Translations under genes and position numbers: made by a program
Notes under the pieces: generated by a model
Told to the model about the DNA's origin: nothing
Database searches by the model: none
Seen by the model: only the letters and a program-made list of their open reading frames with translations
Shown here: one piece after another, positions 35,853 to 44,123 of the stretch
Numbering within the stretch: position 1 is the stretch's first letter
Layout: every line of letters starts with the position of its first letter
NCBI RefSeq assembly: GCF_005796105.1
Contig: NZ_VAUO01000001.1
Span: 1-64,000, forward strand
Source of the DNA: Pseudomonas mosselii
Lineage (GTDB): Bacteria > Pseudomonadota > Gammaproteobacteria > Pseudomonadales > Pseudomonadaceae
Reading direction: 5' to 3'
DNA: 64,000 nt

Positions 35853-36102
35853 GCTCCCACAGGACTGTGCAATCCCTGAATCCAGCGCTGCCCCCTGTGT
35901 AGGAGCGGCCTTGTGCCGCGAACACCGGCGCAGCCGGTGCCATCCACCGCGTCGCCTGCTTCGCGGTGGTCCGGCACTCCGGTGAACCCGCTCCCACAGG
36001 ATTGTGCAACACCTGAATCCAGCGCTGCCCGTGTGTAGGAGCGGCCTTGTGCCGCGAACACCGGCATAGCCGGTGCCATCCACCGCGTCACCTGCTTCGC
36101 GG
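35853..36102. repeat. Two tandem ~113-bp direct repeats with REP cores
   Basis: Copies at 35853-35966 and 35990-36102 (period 137 bp) are nearly identical. Each begins GCTCCCACAGGA, contains GAATCCAGCGCTGCCC, the REP core GTAGGAGCGGCCTTGTGCCG, a CACCGGC..GCCGGTG hairpin, and ends CTGCTTCGCGG. They fill the gor-ahpC gap and probably act as a transcript end for gor. Confidence 0.85.
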
Positions 36103-36275
36103 GCGACATGACGTGTCCGCACAAGCCTTTGCTCAGCAACAATCCTTCTATTAATAATCCTGCCTTATAGCCAAAACCAATCAGCAGCATGAGCTTTACC
36201 AATGAGCCTTCATCGGCATCAGTCGGTAGGATTCACTCCATCAACTGATTCCAACCCCATGAAGGAGTGTCTCTC
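36103..36275 (+). promoter_or_regulatory. ahpC promoter region
   Basis: About 170 bp of AT-richer DNA sit between the REP repeats and ahpC. It carries CTAT (36148) and ATAG (36167) elements reminiscent of OxyR half-sites, but their 15-base spacing is not canonical. A GAAGGAG ribosome site lies 9 bp before the start. Confidence 0.35.
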
Positions 36276-36839
36276 ATGCCAATCATCAACAGCCAAGTCA
36301 AACCGTTCAACGCCACCGCCTACCACAAGGGCGAGTTCGTCCAGGTCAGCGAAGCCGACCTGAAAGGCAAGTGGTCGGTAGTGTTCTTCTACCCAGCTGA
36401 CTTCACCTTCGTGTGCCCGACCGAGCTGGGTGACCTGGCTGACAACTATGCCGAGTTCCAGAAGCTGGGTGTGGAAATCTACGGTGTGTCGACCGACACC
36501 CACTTCACCCACAAAGCCTGGCACGACACCTCGGACACCATCGGCAAGATCCAGTATCCGCTGATCGGCGACCCGACCCACGTGATCTCGCGCAACTTCG
36601 ACGTGCTGATCGAAGAAGCTGGCCTGGCCGATCGCGGTACCTTCGTGATCAACCCGGAAGGTCAGATCAAGATCGTCGAACTCAATGACGGCGGTGTTGG
36701 CCGCGATGCAGCCGAGCTGCTGCGCAAGGTCAAGGCTGCCCAGTACGTTGCCGCTCACCCAGGCGAAGTCTGCCCGGCCAAGTGGAAAGAAGGCGAAGCT
36801 ACCCTGGCGCCATCGCTGGACCTGGTCGGCAAGATCTAA
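36276..36839 (+). CDS. ahpC: Alkyl hydroperoxide reductase peroxiredoxin subunit C
   Basis: A 187-residue typical 2-Cys peroxiredoxin. The peroxidatic Cys47 sits in Phe-Val-Cys-Pro-Thr-Glu, and the resolving Cys166 in Glu-Val-Cys-Pro-Ala. It reduces H2O2 and organic hydroperoxides, and its disulfide is restored by AhpF, encoded next. A hairpin terminator lies between the two genes, so AhpC is probably made in excess over AhpF. Confidence 0.97.
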   Translation: MPIINSQVKPFNATAYHKGEFVQVSEADLKGKWSVVFFYPADFTFVCPTELGDLADNYAEFQKLGVEIYGVSTDTHFTHKAWHDTSDTIGKIQYPLIGDPTHVISRNFDVLIEEAGLADRGTFVINPEGQIKIVELNDGGVGRDAAELLRKVKAAQYVAAHPGEVCPAKWKEGEATLAPSLDLVGKI

Positions 36840-36901
36840 GCCGATGAGCCTGTCGCGGGCGGTGAGCAGCCGCCAAAGCTGAAGCACTGACCGCCCCGTC
36901 A

Positions 36902-36932
36902 AACGCCCGGGTGCTATCGCCTGGGCGTTTTT
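36902..36932 (+). terminator. Terminator between ahpC and ahpF
   Basis: AACGCCC.GG and CC.GGGCGTT arms surround a short loop and are followed by TTTTT. It lies ~63 bp after ahpC and 33 bp before the ahpF start, suggesting partial readthrough into ahpF. Confidence 0.8.
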
Positions 36933-36964
36933 GTATCCGAGTTTTGAAAAAAGGAATCGCCCGT

Positions 36965-38527
36965 ATGTTGGACGCCACGCTTAAATCGCAACTGAAAACC
37001 TACCTGGAGCGGGTCACCCAGCCGATCGAGATCGTTGCCTCCCTCGACGACGGCGCGAAGTCCCGCGAATTGCACGACCTGCTGGTGGAAATCGCCGGCC
37101 TGTCGAACCTCATTACCTTCAGTGCGGACGGCACCGACGCACGTCGCCCTTCGTTCTCGCTGAACCGCCCGGGTGAAAGCATCAGCCTGCGCTTTGCCGG
37201 CATTCCCATGGGCCACGAATTCACCTCCCTGGTGCTGGCGCTGCTGCAAGTCGGCGGCCATCCGTCCAAGGCCAGCCGCGAGGTGATCGAGCAGATCCAA
37301 GGGTTGCAGGGTGAGTTCAACTTCGAAACCTACTTCTCGCTGTCGTGCCAGAACTGCCCGGACGTGGTCCAGGCGTTGAACCTGATGGCGGTGCTCAATC
37401 CCAATGTGCGTCACGTGGCCATTGATGGTGCGCTGTTCCAGGAAGAAGTCGAAAGCCGCAAGATCATGGCAGTGCCGAGCATCTACCTGAACGGCGAAGG
37501 ATTCGGCCAGGGCCGCATGGGCCTGGAAGAGATCCTTGGCAAGATCGACACCAGCGCCGGGGCTCGCCAGGCCGAGAAAATCAATGCCAAGGATGCCTTC
37601 GACGTGTTGGTGGTCGGTGGCGGCCCGGCCGGTGCTTCGGCGGCCATCTACGCGGCGCGTAAAGGCATCCGCACGGGTGTTGCTGCGGAGCGTTTCGGTG
37701 GCCAGGTGCTCGATACCCTGGCTATCGAGAACTTCGTTTCGGTGCAGGAAACCGAGGGACCGAAGTTGGCCACGGCCCTGGAGGAGCACGTCAAGCAGTA
37801 CGACGTCGACATCATGAATCTGCAGCGCGGTGAAGCGTTGATCCCGGCTGCCGAGGGCGGCTTGCACGAAGTACGTCTGGCCGGTGGGGCCTCGCTCAAG
37901 GCTAAGACCGTGATCCTCGCCACGGGCGCCCGTTGGCGCGAAATGAACGTACCCGGCGAGCAGGAGTACCGTGGTCGTGGTGTCGCCTACTGCCCGCACT
38001 GCGACGGCCCGCTGTTCAAGGGCAAGCGCGTGGCGGTGATCGGTGGCGGTAACTCGGGTGTGGAAGCGGCCATTGACCTGGCCGGTATCGTCGCGCATGT
38101 GACGCTTATCGAGTTCGACAGCCAACTGCGCGCCGACGCTGTACTGCAACGTAAGCTGCACAGTTTGCCGAACGTCAAGGTGATCACCCGTGCGCTGACC
38201 ACTGAAGTGATCGGCAATGGCGAGAAGGTCAGTGGCCTGCGCTACCAGGACCGCGCCACCGATGAGCAACACGAACTGGCGCTCGAAGGCATCTTCGTGC
38301 AGATCGGCCTGCTGCCGAACACCGACTGGCTCAAAGGCACCGTCGAGCTGTCGCCTCGTGGCGAGATCATCGTCGATGCCAAGGGCCAGACCAACCTCCC
38401 AGGCGTGTTCGCTGCGGGTGACGTGACCACGGTGCCGTACAAGCAGATCGTCATCGCCGTTGGCGAGGGGGCCAAGGCGTCGCTGGCGGCGTTCGATCAC
38501 CTGATCCGGACCTCGGCACCGGCGTAA
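36965..38527 (+). CDS. ahpF: Alkyl hydroperoxide reductase flavoprotein subunit F
   Basis: A 520-residue protein. The N-terminal double-thioredoxin domain (1-~200) has the active-site Cys-Gln-Asn-Cys near residue 128. The C-terminal thioredoxin-reductase-like part has an FAD motif Gly-Gly-Gly-Pro-Ala-Gly-Ala near 218, a redox Cys-Pro-His-Cys near 343-346, and an NADH motif Gly-Gly-Gly-Asn-Ser-Gly-Val. It transfers electrons from NADH to AhpC. The start at 36965 matches the family's Met-Leu-Asp; upstream frame residues lie in the terminator. Confidence 0.97.
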   Translation: MLDATLKSQLKTYLERVTQPIEIVASLDDGAKSRELHDLLVEIAGLSNLITFSADGTDARRPSFSLNRPGESISLRFAGIPMGHEFTSLVLALLQVGGHPSKASREVIEQIQGLQGEFNFETYFSLSCQNCPDVVQALNLMAVLNPNVRHVAIDGALFQEEVESRKIMAVPSIYLNGEGFGQGRMGLEEILGKIDTSAGARQAEKINAKDAFDVLVVGGGPAGASAAIYAARKGIRTGVAAERFGGQVLDTLAIENFVSVQETEGPKLATALEEHVKQYDVDIMNLQRGEALIPAAEGGLHEVRLAGGASLKAKTVILATGARWREMNVPGEQEYRGRGVAYCPHCDGPLFKGKRVAVIGGGNSGVEAAIDLAGIVAHVTLIEFDSQLRADAVLQRKLHSLPNVKVITRALTTEVIGNGEKVSGLRYQDRATDEQHELALEGIFVQIGLLPNTDWLKGTVELSPRGEIIVDAKGQTNLPGVFAAGDVTTVPYKQIVIAVGEGAKASLAAFDHLIRTSAPA

Positions 38528-38535
38528 GCCTGCTC

Positions 38536-38569
38536 GGGCCTCTTCGTGGCGTCAGCGGCGAAGAGGCCC
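38536..38569. terminator. 11-bp-stem hairpin after ahpF (REP-type)
   Basis: GGGCCTCTTCG and CGAAGAGGCCC are exact inverted repeats 8 bp after the ahpF stop. The sequence resembles REP palindromes of P. putida and lacks a U-run. Confidence 0.6.
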
Positions 38570-38632
38570 GCTCAAGCAAAGCCTGACCTGAAGGTGTCTA
38601 TGCTTACGCTAGACCCTTGAGGAATCCTCCGC

Positions 38633-38824
38633 ATGACCCTGATCAGCCGCGAACCCTGGTGGCTCGTACCACCCCAGCCCGGGCAGAAAGAGCAGGACCT
38701 GCACTGGGGTTATCTGGAAATCTACGCCGACGGCCATACTGTGTTCGTTGACCAGCGTCCCAGCGAACGGGAGTTGGCCGAACGTAAGAGCTGCCGCAAC
38801 TTCCCCGACGTCGAACAGCCCTGA
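38633..38824 (+). CDS. Conserved small hypothetical protein, 63 residues
   Basis: A 63-residue protein with a TGAGGA ribosome site ~11 bp before the ATG. It is rich in Trp/Pro/Glu (Pro-Trp-Trp-Leu-Val-Pro-Pro), with no signal peptide or membrane segment. It ends 1 bp before the converging yceH stop. Codon use matches its neighbours. Function unknown; I recognise it only as the kind of short conserved protein seen in pseudomonads. Confidence 0.65.
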   Translation: MTLISREPWWLVPPQPGQKEQDLHWGYLEIYADGHTVFVDQRPSERELAERKSCRNFPDVEQP

Positions 38825-38825
38825 T

Positions 38826-39473
38826 TCAGCCCTCCAGCTGGGCCAGACGTGCCTCCAGCGCGGCGATCCGCGCTTCCAGCGCTTCGATGCGTTCCTCCGA
38901 CACCGCACCACCTGCGCTGCGGGTGACGCCTTCGTGCTGGCGTGCAGCAAGTATCGCCTCGATCTCGGCGGGATCGCCCAACGCGTGGGTGTAACGGTCT
39001 TCGCGCTGGCCGGGCTGGCGTGGCAGGTGCAGGGCCAGGCCACGGGAAATCAGGCGCTCGAGCTGGTGCTGGATCTGCTCGGTGTCATCGAAGTCGTGCA
39101 GGCGGTTGCTGCGGGTCAGCAACTCGTTCAGCGTCTGTGGCCCGCGCAGGAACATCAGGCCCATCAGCACCAGTTGCGCCGGCACCAGTTCCAAGGCCTT
39201 GTCCACCCGCTGTTCCCAGCGGTCGGCGCGGCTGCCCATCTGCAAGCGCGTCATATCCTGCCCTTCGAGGGCGCGCAGGGCCTGGCCGACCTGGCCTGGG
39301 GAGAGGTTCATCACCGGCTCGCGGCTGGTCTTCTGGTTGCAGGCCAGAACCAGGGCATTGAGAGTCAGGGGATAGGTTTCTGGGCTGGTGGCTTGTTTCT
39401 CGATCAGCGAACCGAGCACACGGATCTCGATGCTGCTGAAACGGCCTTCGCCGATGGTTTCGTGTTCTGACAT
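38826..39473 (-). CDS. yceH: YceH family protein (DUF480)
   Basis: A 215-residue protein of the UPF0502/YceH family. The N-terminal [12 protein letters not shown] and Thr-Tyr-Pro-Leu-Thr-Leu-Asn-Ala-Leu are family hallmarks. Two winged-helix-like domains are followed by a C-terminal coiled coil (residues ~190-215, repeated Glu-Ala-Arg-Ile-Ala-Ala-Leu). Molecular role is unknown. Confidence 0.88.
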   Translation of the reverse strand: MSEHETIGEGRFSSIEIRVLGSLIEKQATSPETYPLTLNALVLACNQKTSREPVMNLSPGQVGQALRALEGQDMTRLQMGSRADRWEQRVDKALELVPAQLVLMGLMFLRGPQTLNELLTRSNRLHDFDDTEQIQHQLERLISRGLALHLPRQPGQREDRYTHALGDPAEIEAILAARQHEGVTRSAGGAVSEERIEALEARIAALEARLAQLEG

Positions 39474-39523
39474 GGCCCTGTCTCATTGCGAGGAAAAGGC
39501 CACTAGCCTAGGTAAAGCGCCTT

Positions 39524-39557
39524 CGCGGGGCAAGCGCGGTATCAGGCTTGCCCCGCG
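39524..39557. terminator. Perfect 12-bp hairpin between sstT and yceH
   Basis: CGCGGGGCAAGC and GCTTGCCCCGCG are exact inverted repeats around ten bases. It lies just after the sstT stop, so it can end that transcript. The GGGGCAAGC core recurs at 42951 and 42991, marking a dispersed palindrome family. Confidence 0.65.
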
Positions 39558-39566
39558 ACCGGGCTA

Positions 39567-40778
39567 TCAGGCGCTACGCGGTGCCATGCGCTCGCACGCC
39601 GCTGCGGTGAACAGCACGTCGGTCGAGGAGTTCAGCGCCGTTTCGGCCGAATCTTGCAGCACGCCGATGATGAAGCCCACCGCTACCACCTGCATGGCGA
39701 TTTCGCTCGGAATACCGAATAGGCTGCAAGCCAGCGGGATCAGCAGCAGCGAGCCTCCGGCCACGCCTGAGGCGCCGCAGGCGCAGACGGCCGAGACCAG
39801 GCTGAGCAGCACGGCTGTCGGCAGATCCACCGTGATACCCAGGGTGTGCACGGCAGCTAGGGTCAGCACGGTGATGGTGATCGCCGCACCGGCCATGTTG
39901 ATGGTCGCACCCAGCGGGATCGACACTGAATAGGTGTCCTCGTGCAGACCGAGTTTTTCCGACAAGGCCAGGTTGACCGGAATATTGGCGGCCGAGCTGC
40001 GGGTGAAGAACGCCGTGATACCACTCTCGCGCAGGCACAGGAGGGTCAGCGGATAGGGGTTGCGGCGAATTTTCCAGAACACGATCAACGGGTTCATCAC
40101 CAGCGCCACGAACAACATGCAGCCGATCAGCACCCCTAGCAGGTGCAGGTAGCCCAACAGCGCTTGCAGCCCCGATTGCGCCAGGGTCGAGCCGACCAGT
40201 CCAAAGATCCCCAGCGGGGCGAAGCGAATCACCACGCGCACGATCAGCGTCACGCCGTTGGACAGGTCTGCGACCACGCCGCGGGTGGTTTCGCTGGCAT
40301 GGCGCAGGGCGATGCCCAAGCCGATGGCCCAGGTCAGCACACCGATGAAGTTGGCGTTGATCAGGGCATTGACCGGGTTGTCGAGCGCACTCAGCAACAG
40401 GTTCTGCAACACCTCACCGATACCACCTGGTGCACTGAGCTGCACCTCGCTGGTGTGCAGCGCCAGTTGCGACGGGAACAGCAGGCTGGCGACCACGGCG
40501 ACCACTGCTGCGGCGAAGGTGCCTAACAGGTACAACCAGAGAATCGGGCGGATATGTGTTTGCTGGCCGTGCCGATGATTGCCGATCGAAGCCATCACCA
40601 GGATGAACACCAATACTGGCGCCACTGCCTTCAAGGCGCTTACGAACAACTTGCCGAGCAATCCGAGGTCGCTGGCCACGCTCGGTGCGAGCAGGGCAAG
40701 GGCGATACCGGCCACCAGGCCGATGCAGATCTGCGTCACCAGCCCAGTGCGGTTGACGAGACGGAGGATGGGGGACAT
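39567..40778 (-). CDS. sstT: Serine/threonine:Na+ symporter
   Basis: A 403-residue DAACS-family transporter matching SstT: Ile-Cys-Ile-Gly-Leu-Val-Ala-Gly-Ile near residue 17, [12 protein letters not shown] near 44, and [13 protein letters not shown], the SstT substrate hairpin. It imports L-serine and L-threonine with Na+. It is a single gene with its own hairpin downstream. Confidence 0.92.
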   Translation of the reverse strand: MSPILRLVNRTGLVTQICIGLVAGIALALLAPSVASDLGLLGKLFVSALKAVAPVLVFILVMASIGNHRHGQQTHIRPILWLYLLGTFAAAVVAVVASLLFPSQLALHTSEVQLSAPGGIGEVLQNLLLSALDNPVNALINANFIGVLTWAIGLGIALRHASETTRGVVADLSNGVTLIVRVVIRFAPLGIFGLVGSTLAQSGLQALLGYLHLLGVLIGCMLFVALVMNPLIVFWKIRRNPYPLTLLCLRESGITAFFTRSSAANIPVNLALSEKLGLHEDTYSVSIPLGATINMAGAAITITVLTLAAVHTLGITVDLPTAVLLSLVSAVCACGASGVAGGSLLLIPLACSLFGIPSEIAMQVVAVGFIIGVLQDSAETALNSSTDVLFTAAACERMAPRSA

Positions 40779-40895
40779 GTGCTGCCAATCTCTATTGCGT
40801 TAAAGGGCGCGACTCTAGCACAGTTGCCGGGTTGGCTTTGTGGGCGCGGCGCGCCCCTGGCACCCGAGCGCCAGGCGCCGGCCTAGGTTGCGCCT

Positions 40896-41789
40896 TCACC
40901 AGTGAAACAGCTCCCGCCGCGCGCCTTCGGTGATCGCCATGATCCCTGGATGTTTGACCTTGCGCTCCACCGAAATGGCATAGAACGACTCCTTGACCGC
41001 TTCGGTCTGCCCGATCAGCCTAACCCCGTACTGCTGGCACACCTCCTCGGCGATCACGCTGGGTGCCACGAAGATACCGCTGCCTGACTGGCCAAAAGCC
41101 TGCATCAAGGCGCTGTCGTCGAATTCGCCGACGATACGCGGCTGCACCTGCTGTTCGGCCAGCCAGCGCAGCAGGCGACTGCGCAGCACGGTTTCCTGCC
41201 CCGGAATCAGCAGCGGCGTATCGTCCAGGCAGGCCGGGAAGGGTTTGGCCAGGCGCTCGGCCAGCGCCGCTGTGGCAAAGAAGCTCAACCCGCATTCACC
41301 GAGCTTTTGACTGTAGCCTTTGATGTCCAGATGGCTGGGCATGGGGCTGTCGGAGATCACCAGGTCCAGGCGCTGGATTGCCAGGTCTGCCAGCAAGCGT
41401 TCGAGCTTGTCCTCGCGGCAGTTGATACGCAGTACCTCTTCCAGCTCCATGGTCGGCGCCAGCAGCCGGTAAACGATGGATTTGGGCACCACGTCCGCCA
41501 CCCCGACGCGGAACAGGATCTGCTCCTGGGGGCCGGCGCGCAGCATGGCTTCCAACTCGCCACCGATCTGGAACATCTGCTCGGCGTATCCCAGGGCCTG
41601 GCGCCCGGTTTCAGTCAGCTCCAGTTGGCGGCCTACGCGCTGGAACAGTTCTATGTTCCACGTCTGCTCGAACAGGCTGATCTGCCCGCTGATGGTTTGC
41701 GGCGTTAGGTTCAGTTGCTCGCTGGCGCGGGCAATGCTGCCGGTTCTTGCCACGGCCCAGAAGTAATGTAGCTGGCGGTAATTGAGCAT
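40896..41789 (-). CDS. nhaR: NhaR-like LysR-type activator
   Basis: A 297-residue LysR-type regulator. The HTH opens Met-Leu-Asn-Tyr-Arg-Gln-Leu-His-Tyr-Phe-Trp, with Leu-Thr-Pro-Gln-Thr-Ile-Ser-Gly-Gln-Ile, both characteristic of NhaR. NhaR is the Na+-responsive activator of nhaA in E. coli. Here nhaA lies ~11.5 kb away rather than adjacent, so the target is not shown by context. It is divergent from the lipoprotein-terC pair across a 132-bp gap. Confidence 0.85.
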   Translation of the reverse strand: MLNYRQLHYFWAVARTGSIARASEQLNLTPQTISGQISLFEQTWNIELFQRVGRQLELTETGRQALGYAEQMFQIGGELEAMLRAGPQEQILFRVGVADVVPKSIVYRLLAPTMELEEVLRINCREDKLERLLADLAIQRLDLVISDSPMPSHLDIKGYSQKLGECGLSFFATAALAERLAKPFPACLDDTPLLIPGQETVLRSRLLRWLAEQQVQPRIVGEFDDSALMQAFGQSGSGIFVAPSVIAEEVCQQYGVRLIGQTEAVKESFYAISVERKVKHPGIMAITEGARRELFHW

Positions 41790-41921
41790 GGTCTTTGCCG
41801 ATTCGTAAAAACCGAAGTATATACGCTGAAAATACGAATTTTATGGATGTTTCAGCCTCTTTAGAATGCGGCCTTATCGAGCGCACCCCGCGCCGCCCGG
41901 TTATTGACCAACGAGGCCCCC

Positions 41922-42158
41922 ATGCTACAACTCAAATCCATCGGCACGCCTTTGGTGCTGGCCCTGGCGCTGTTCGCCATGAGTGGCTGCGACCAGGCCG
42001 AGAAGTCCGCCCAGCAGATGCTCGACCAGGCGGCGCAGTCGGCCAAGCAGGCCATCGACCAGACTCACGAAGCGGCTCAGCAGGCGCTGAACGATGCCAT
42101 CGGCAGCGACGGCAAGGCCAAGGCCGAAGACGACAAGAAAGACACCCAGGACATCTGA
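41922..42158 (+). CDS. Small Ala/Gln-rich lipoprotein, 78 residues
   Basis: A 78-residue predicted lipoprotein: signal peptide with lipobox Ala-Met-Ser-Gly-Cys, then Asp at +2 after the cysteine (Cys-Asp-Gln). In enterobacteria Asp at +2 favours retention in the inner membrane. The mature part is a probable amphipathic helix with repeated Ala-Lys/Gln-Gln-Ala heptads (Leu-Asp-Gln-Ala-Ala-Gln). It lies 19 bp before the terC-like gene, so the two are likely co-transcribed. Function unknown. Confidence 0.75.
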   Translation: MLQLKSIGTPLVLALALFAMSGCDQAEKSAQQMLDQAAQSAKQAIDQTHEAAQQALNDAIGSDGKAKAEDDKKDTQDI

Positions 42159-42177
42159 CCGGAAGCAGGACTGAACC

Positions 42178-42930
42178 ATGGAATATTTGCTGGAACTCGC
42201 CGCTAGCCCCACCGCCTGGGTCGCACTCGCCACCTTGGTGGCCATGGAAGTGGTGCTGGGTATCGACAACCTGATTTTCATCTCCATCCTCACCAACAAG
42301 CTGCCAGAGGCTTATCGTTCCAAGGCCCGCCGTATCGGTATCAGCATGGCCTTGATAATGCGCCTGGCACTGCTGAGCACCGTGGCCTGGATCGTGCAGT
42401 TGACCGAGCCGGTGATCGATGTGTTCGGTCATGCCTTCTCGTGGAAGGACATGATCCTCATCGCCGGTGGCCTGTTCCTGTTGTGGAAGGCGACCAAGGA
42501 GATCCACGAAAGCGTCGATCCGCATGGCGCCAAGGAAGAGTCCAAGGTGGGCAGCACCGTGACCATCGGCTTCACGGCGGCAATCTTCCAGATCCTGTTG
42601 CTGGACATCGTGTTCTCGATCGACAGCATCATCACCGCCGTGGGCATGACCGAACACCTGCCGATCATGATCATCGCTGTGATCAGTGCCGTGATCGTGA
42701 TGCTGGTGGCCGCCGACCCGCTGGCCAAGTTCATCAACGACAACCCAACCGTGGTCATGTTGGCCCTGGGCTTCCTGATCATGATCGGTATGACCCTGAT
42801 TGCCGAAGGCTTCGGCGCGCATGTACCGAAAGGCTACGTGTATGCGGCCATGGCATTCTCGACCGCTATCGAGGTGCTTAACATCATGGCGCGCCGTGCG
42901 CGGTTGAAGCGCGAAGCAGCCGAAGGTTGA
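42178..42930 (+). CDS. TerC-family membrane protein
   Basis: A 250-residue integral membrane protein with ~7 helices. It has the TerC signature [11 protein letters not shown] near residues 23-33 and a second acidic membrane motif Leu-Asp-Ile-Val-Phe-Ser-Ile-Asp-Ser near 142. It is of the YgdQ/YoaE-like subfamily without CBS domains. Recent work links TerC proteins to metal (Mn2+) efflux or metallation of exported proteins. Substrate here is not shown. Confidence 0.88.
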   Translation: MEYLLELAASPTAWVALATLVAMEVVLGIDNLIFISILTNKLPEAYRSKARRIGISMALIMRLALLSTVAWIVQLTEPVIDVFGHAFSWKDMILIAGGLFLLWKATKEIHESVDPHGAKEESKVGSTVTIGFTAAIFQILLLDIVFSIDSIITAVGMTEHLPIMIIAVISAVIVMLVAADPLAKFINDNPTVVMLALGFLIMIGMTLIAEGFGAHVPKGYVYAAMAFSTAIEVLNIMARRARLKREAAEG

Positions 42931-42944
42931 TCTGACGGTAGTCA

Positions 42945-43003
42945 CAGCGGGGCAAGCGTGTTCTCACGGCTGCATGAAGCGTGGGGGCGGGCTTGCCCCG
43001 CTG
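42945..43003. repeat. 13-bp inverted repeat pair after the terC-like gene
   Basis: CAGCGGGGCAAGC (42945-42957) and GCTTGCCCCGCTG (42991-43003) are exact inverted repeats separated by 33 bp. They lie between two converging genes and may serve as a transcript end for both. They share their core with the hairpin at 39524. Confidence 0.65.
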
Positions 43004-43016
43004 TGCTGTGGCTCGC

Positions 43017-43169
43017 TCAGTGCGCCGTAGCGTGGCGCGGTGCGGCTTTGGGAGCAGGGCGGTGGGGCTGGGCATGCCGCCGTACGATACGCAGCACACC
43101 CCAGAGCATGGCGGTCGCGACACTCAACCACATGCCAACCAGCATCAGGATTGCCATCGTCAGGCTCAT
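43017..43169 (-). CDS. Small membrane protein, 50 residues
   Basis: A 50-residue ORF on the minus strand with an excellent ribosome site (AAGGAGG, 5 bp before the ATG). Residues 1-27 form one hydrophobic helix (Met-Ala-Ile-Leu-Met-Leu-Val-Gly-Met-Trp-Leu). The C-terminus is strongly basic and Pro/His-rich (Arg-Ile-Val-Arg-Arg-His, ending Thr-Ala-His), giving an N-out/C-in single-pass topology by the positive-inside rule. It converges on the terC-like gene and shares its downstream inverted repeat. Function unknown. Confidence 0.65.
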   Translation of the reverse strand: MSLTMAILMLVGMWLSVATAMLWGVLRIVRRHAQPHRPAPKAAPRHATAH

Positions 43170-43378
43170 AGTGCCTCCTTCTTTTCGGCGAGCCAGGCTC
43201 GCGCTTCTGACACAGCTTTAGTCTAGCGTGCGGCCTGTGACGTTCCATTGACCGAAGGTCGAGTGCTTGGATCGTTTGGTCGCAAGTCTGCACCGGGCTA
43301 TACCCGCGCGCCCTGGCGTCCTATCATCGGCGCCAGGGCCGGGCGTCGCCTGCCTGGCATCGGAACAAGCGAGTGTCC

Positions 43379-44065
43379 ATGTTGCAACCATCGTCCAACT
43401 CCTGTGTCTTCGGTCCACGTCGCCTGCTGGCCGCCTGCCTGCTGGCTACCTTGTTGAGCGGCTGCGCCAGTGCGCCCGCGCCAGCGGTCAAGGGCCAGCC
43501 CCAGCGCACCGAACTCAGCAGCGTGCCGTTCTACCGCGGCAATGCCAACCACAGTGGCGCCATGGCCCTGGCCGCCGTGCTATCGCAGCAGGGCGCACCG
43601 ATCACGCCGGGTCTGCTCGACCAGTCCTTGGGGCTGCCTCAGGCTGTCGACTCACTGGACACAGCGATTCCCCGTGTAGCCCGCCAGTTCGGCAAGGTGG
43701 TGTACCCGCTGGACAAGCAGTTGGACGCGCTGTTTACCCAGGTGGCGGCAGGCTACCCGGTGCTGGTGCGCTACCAGGAAGGTTCGATCTTGTGGAGCGA
43801 GCCGCGTTATGCGGTGCTGATCGGTTACGACCGCTACAAGAAGCGCGTGTTGTTGCGCAGCGGCATGCACCGGCGCCAGTTGATGGGGTTCGGTGACTTT
43901 GCCTCGGCGTGGGCGAAGGAGGGGAGCTGGGCGGTGCTGGTGCAGTCGCCGCGCCAATTGCCTGCCCAGGTGGATCGCCAGCGCTGGTTGATGGCGGCCG
44001 ACGAGCTTTTCCGTTCAGGGCAGGAGATTGCCGCCAAGCAGGCGGTCAACAGCCTGGGGCCATGA
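43379..44065 (+). CDS. C39-peptidase-like lipoprotein lacking catalytic residues
   Basis: A ~228-residue lipoprotein (Cys29 in Leu-Leu-Ser-Gly-Cys). Residues ~46-175 follow the C39-like papain fold: Val-Pro-Phe-Tyr, then a segment where Cys-Gly-Pro-Ala-Ala-Leu is expected, and later Tyr-Ala-Val-Leu-Ile-Gly-Tyr-Asp. Ser59 stands where the nucleophilic Cys should be (His-Ser-Gly-Ala-Met-Ala-Leu), and the usual His before Tyr-Ala-Val is Arg. It should therefore be a non-catalytic binding or structural protein. A GTG six bases upstream of the chosen ATG is an alternative start. Confidence 0.7.
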   Translation: MLQPSSNSCVFGPRRLLAACLLATLLSGCASAPAPAVKGQPQRTELSSVPFYRGNANHSGAMALAAVLSQQGAPITPGLLDQSLGLPQAVDSLDTAIPRVARQFGKVVYPLDKQLDALFTQVAAGYPVLVRYQEGSILWSEPRYAVLIGYDRYKKRVLLRSGMHRRQLMGFGDFASAWAKEGSWAVLVQSPRQLPAQVDRQRWLMAADELFRSGQEIAAKQAVNSLGP

Positions 44066-44076
44066 TTGCGGCAAAA

Positions 44077-44103
44077 GACTCGGGCTGCTAAGCGGCCCGA
44101 GTC
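44077..44103. terminator. Hairpin between converging genes
   Basis: GACTCGGGC and GCCCGAGTC are exact inverted repeats around nine bases, between the C39-like gene stop and the puuB-like stop. Likely a bidirectional terminator. Confidence 0.65.
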
Positions 44104-44123
44104 AACTCTGCCGGATGGGCCTT

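Noticed and set aside
36148..36170. OxyR site upstream of ahpC
   Set aside because: CTAT and ATAG elements are present but the spacing is wrong for a canonical OxyR site. Mentioned only as a weak hint.
36914..38500. 528-codon minus-strand open frame opposite ahpF
   Set aside because: Complete overlap with the well-conserved ahpF; the translation has shadow composition.
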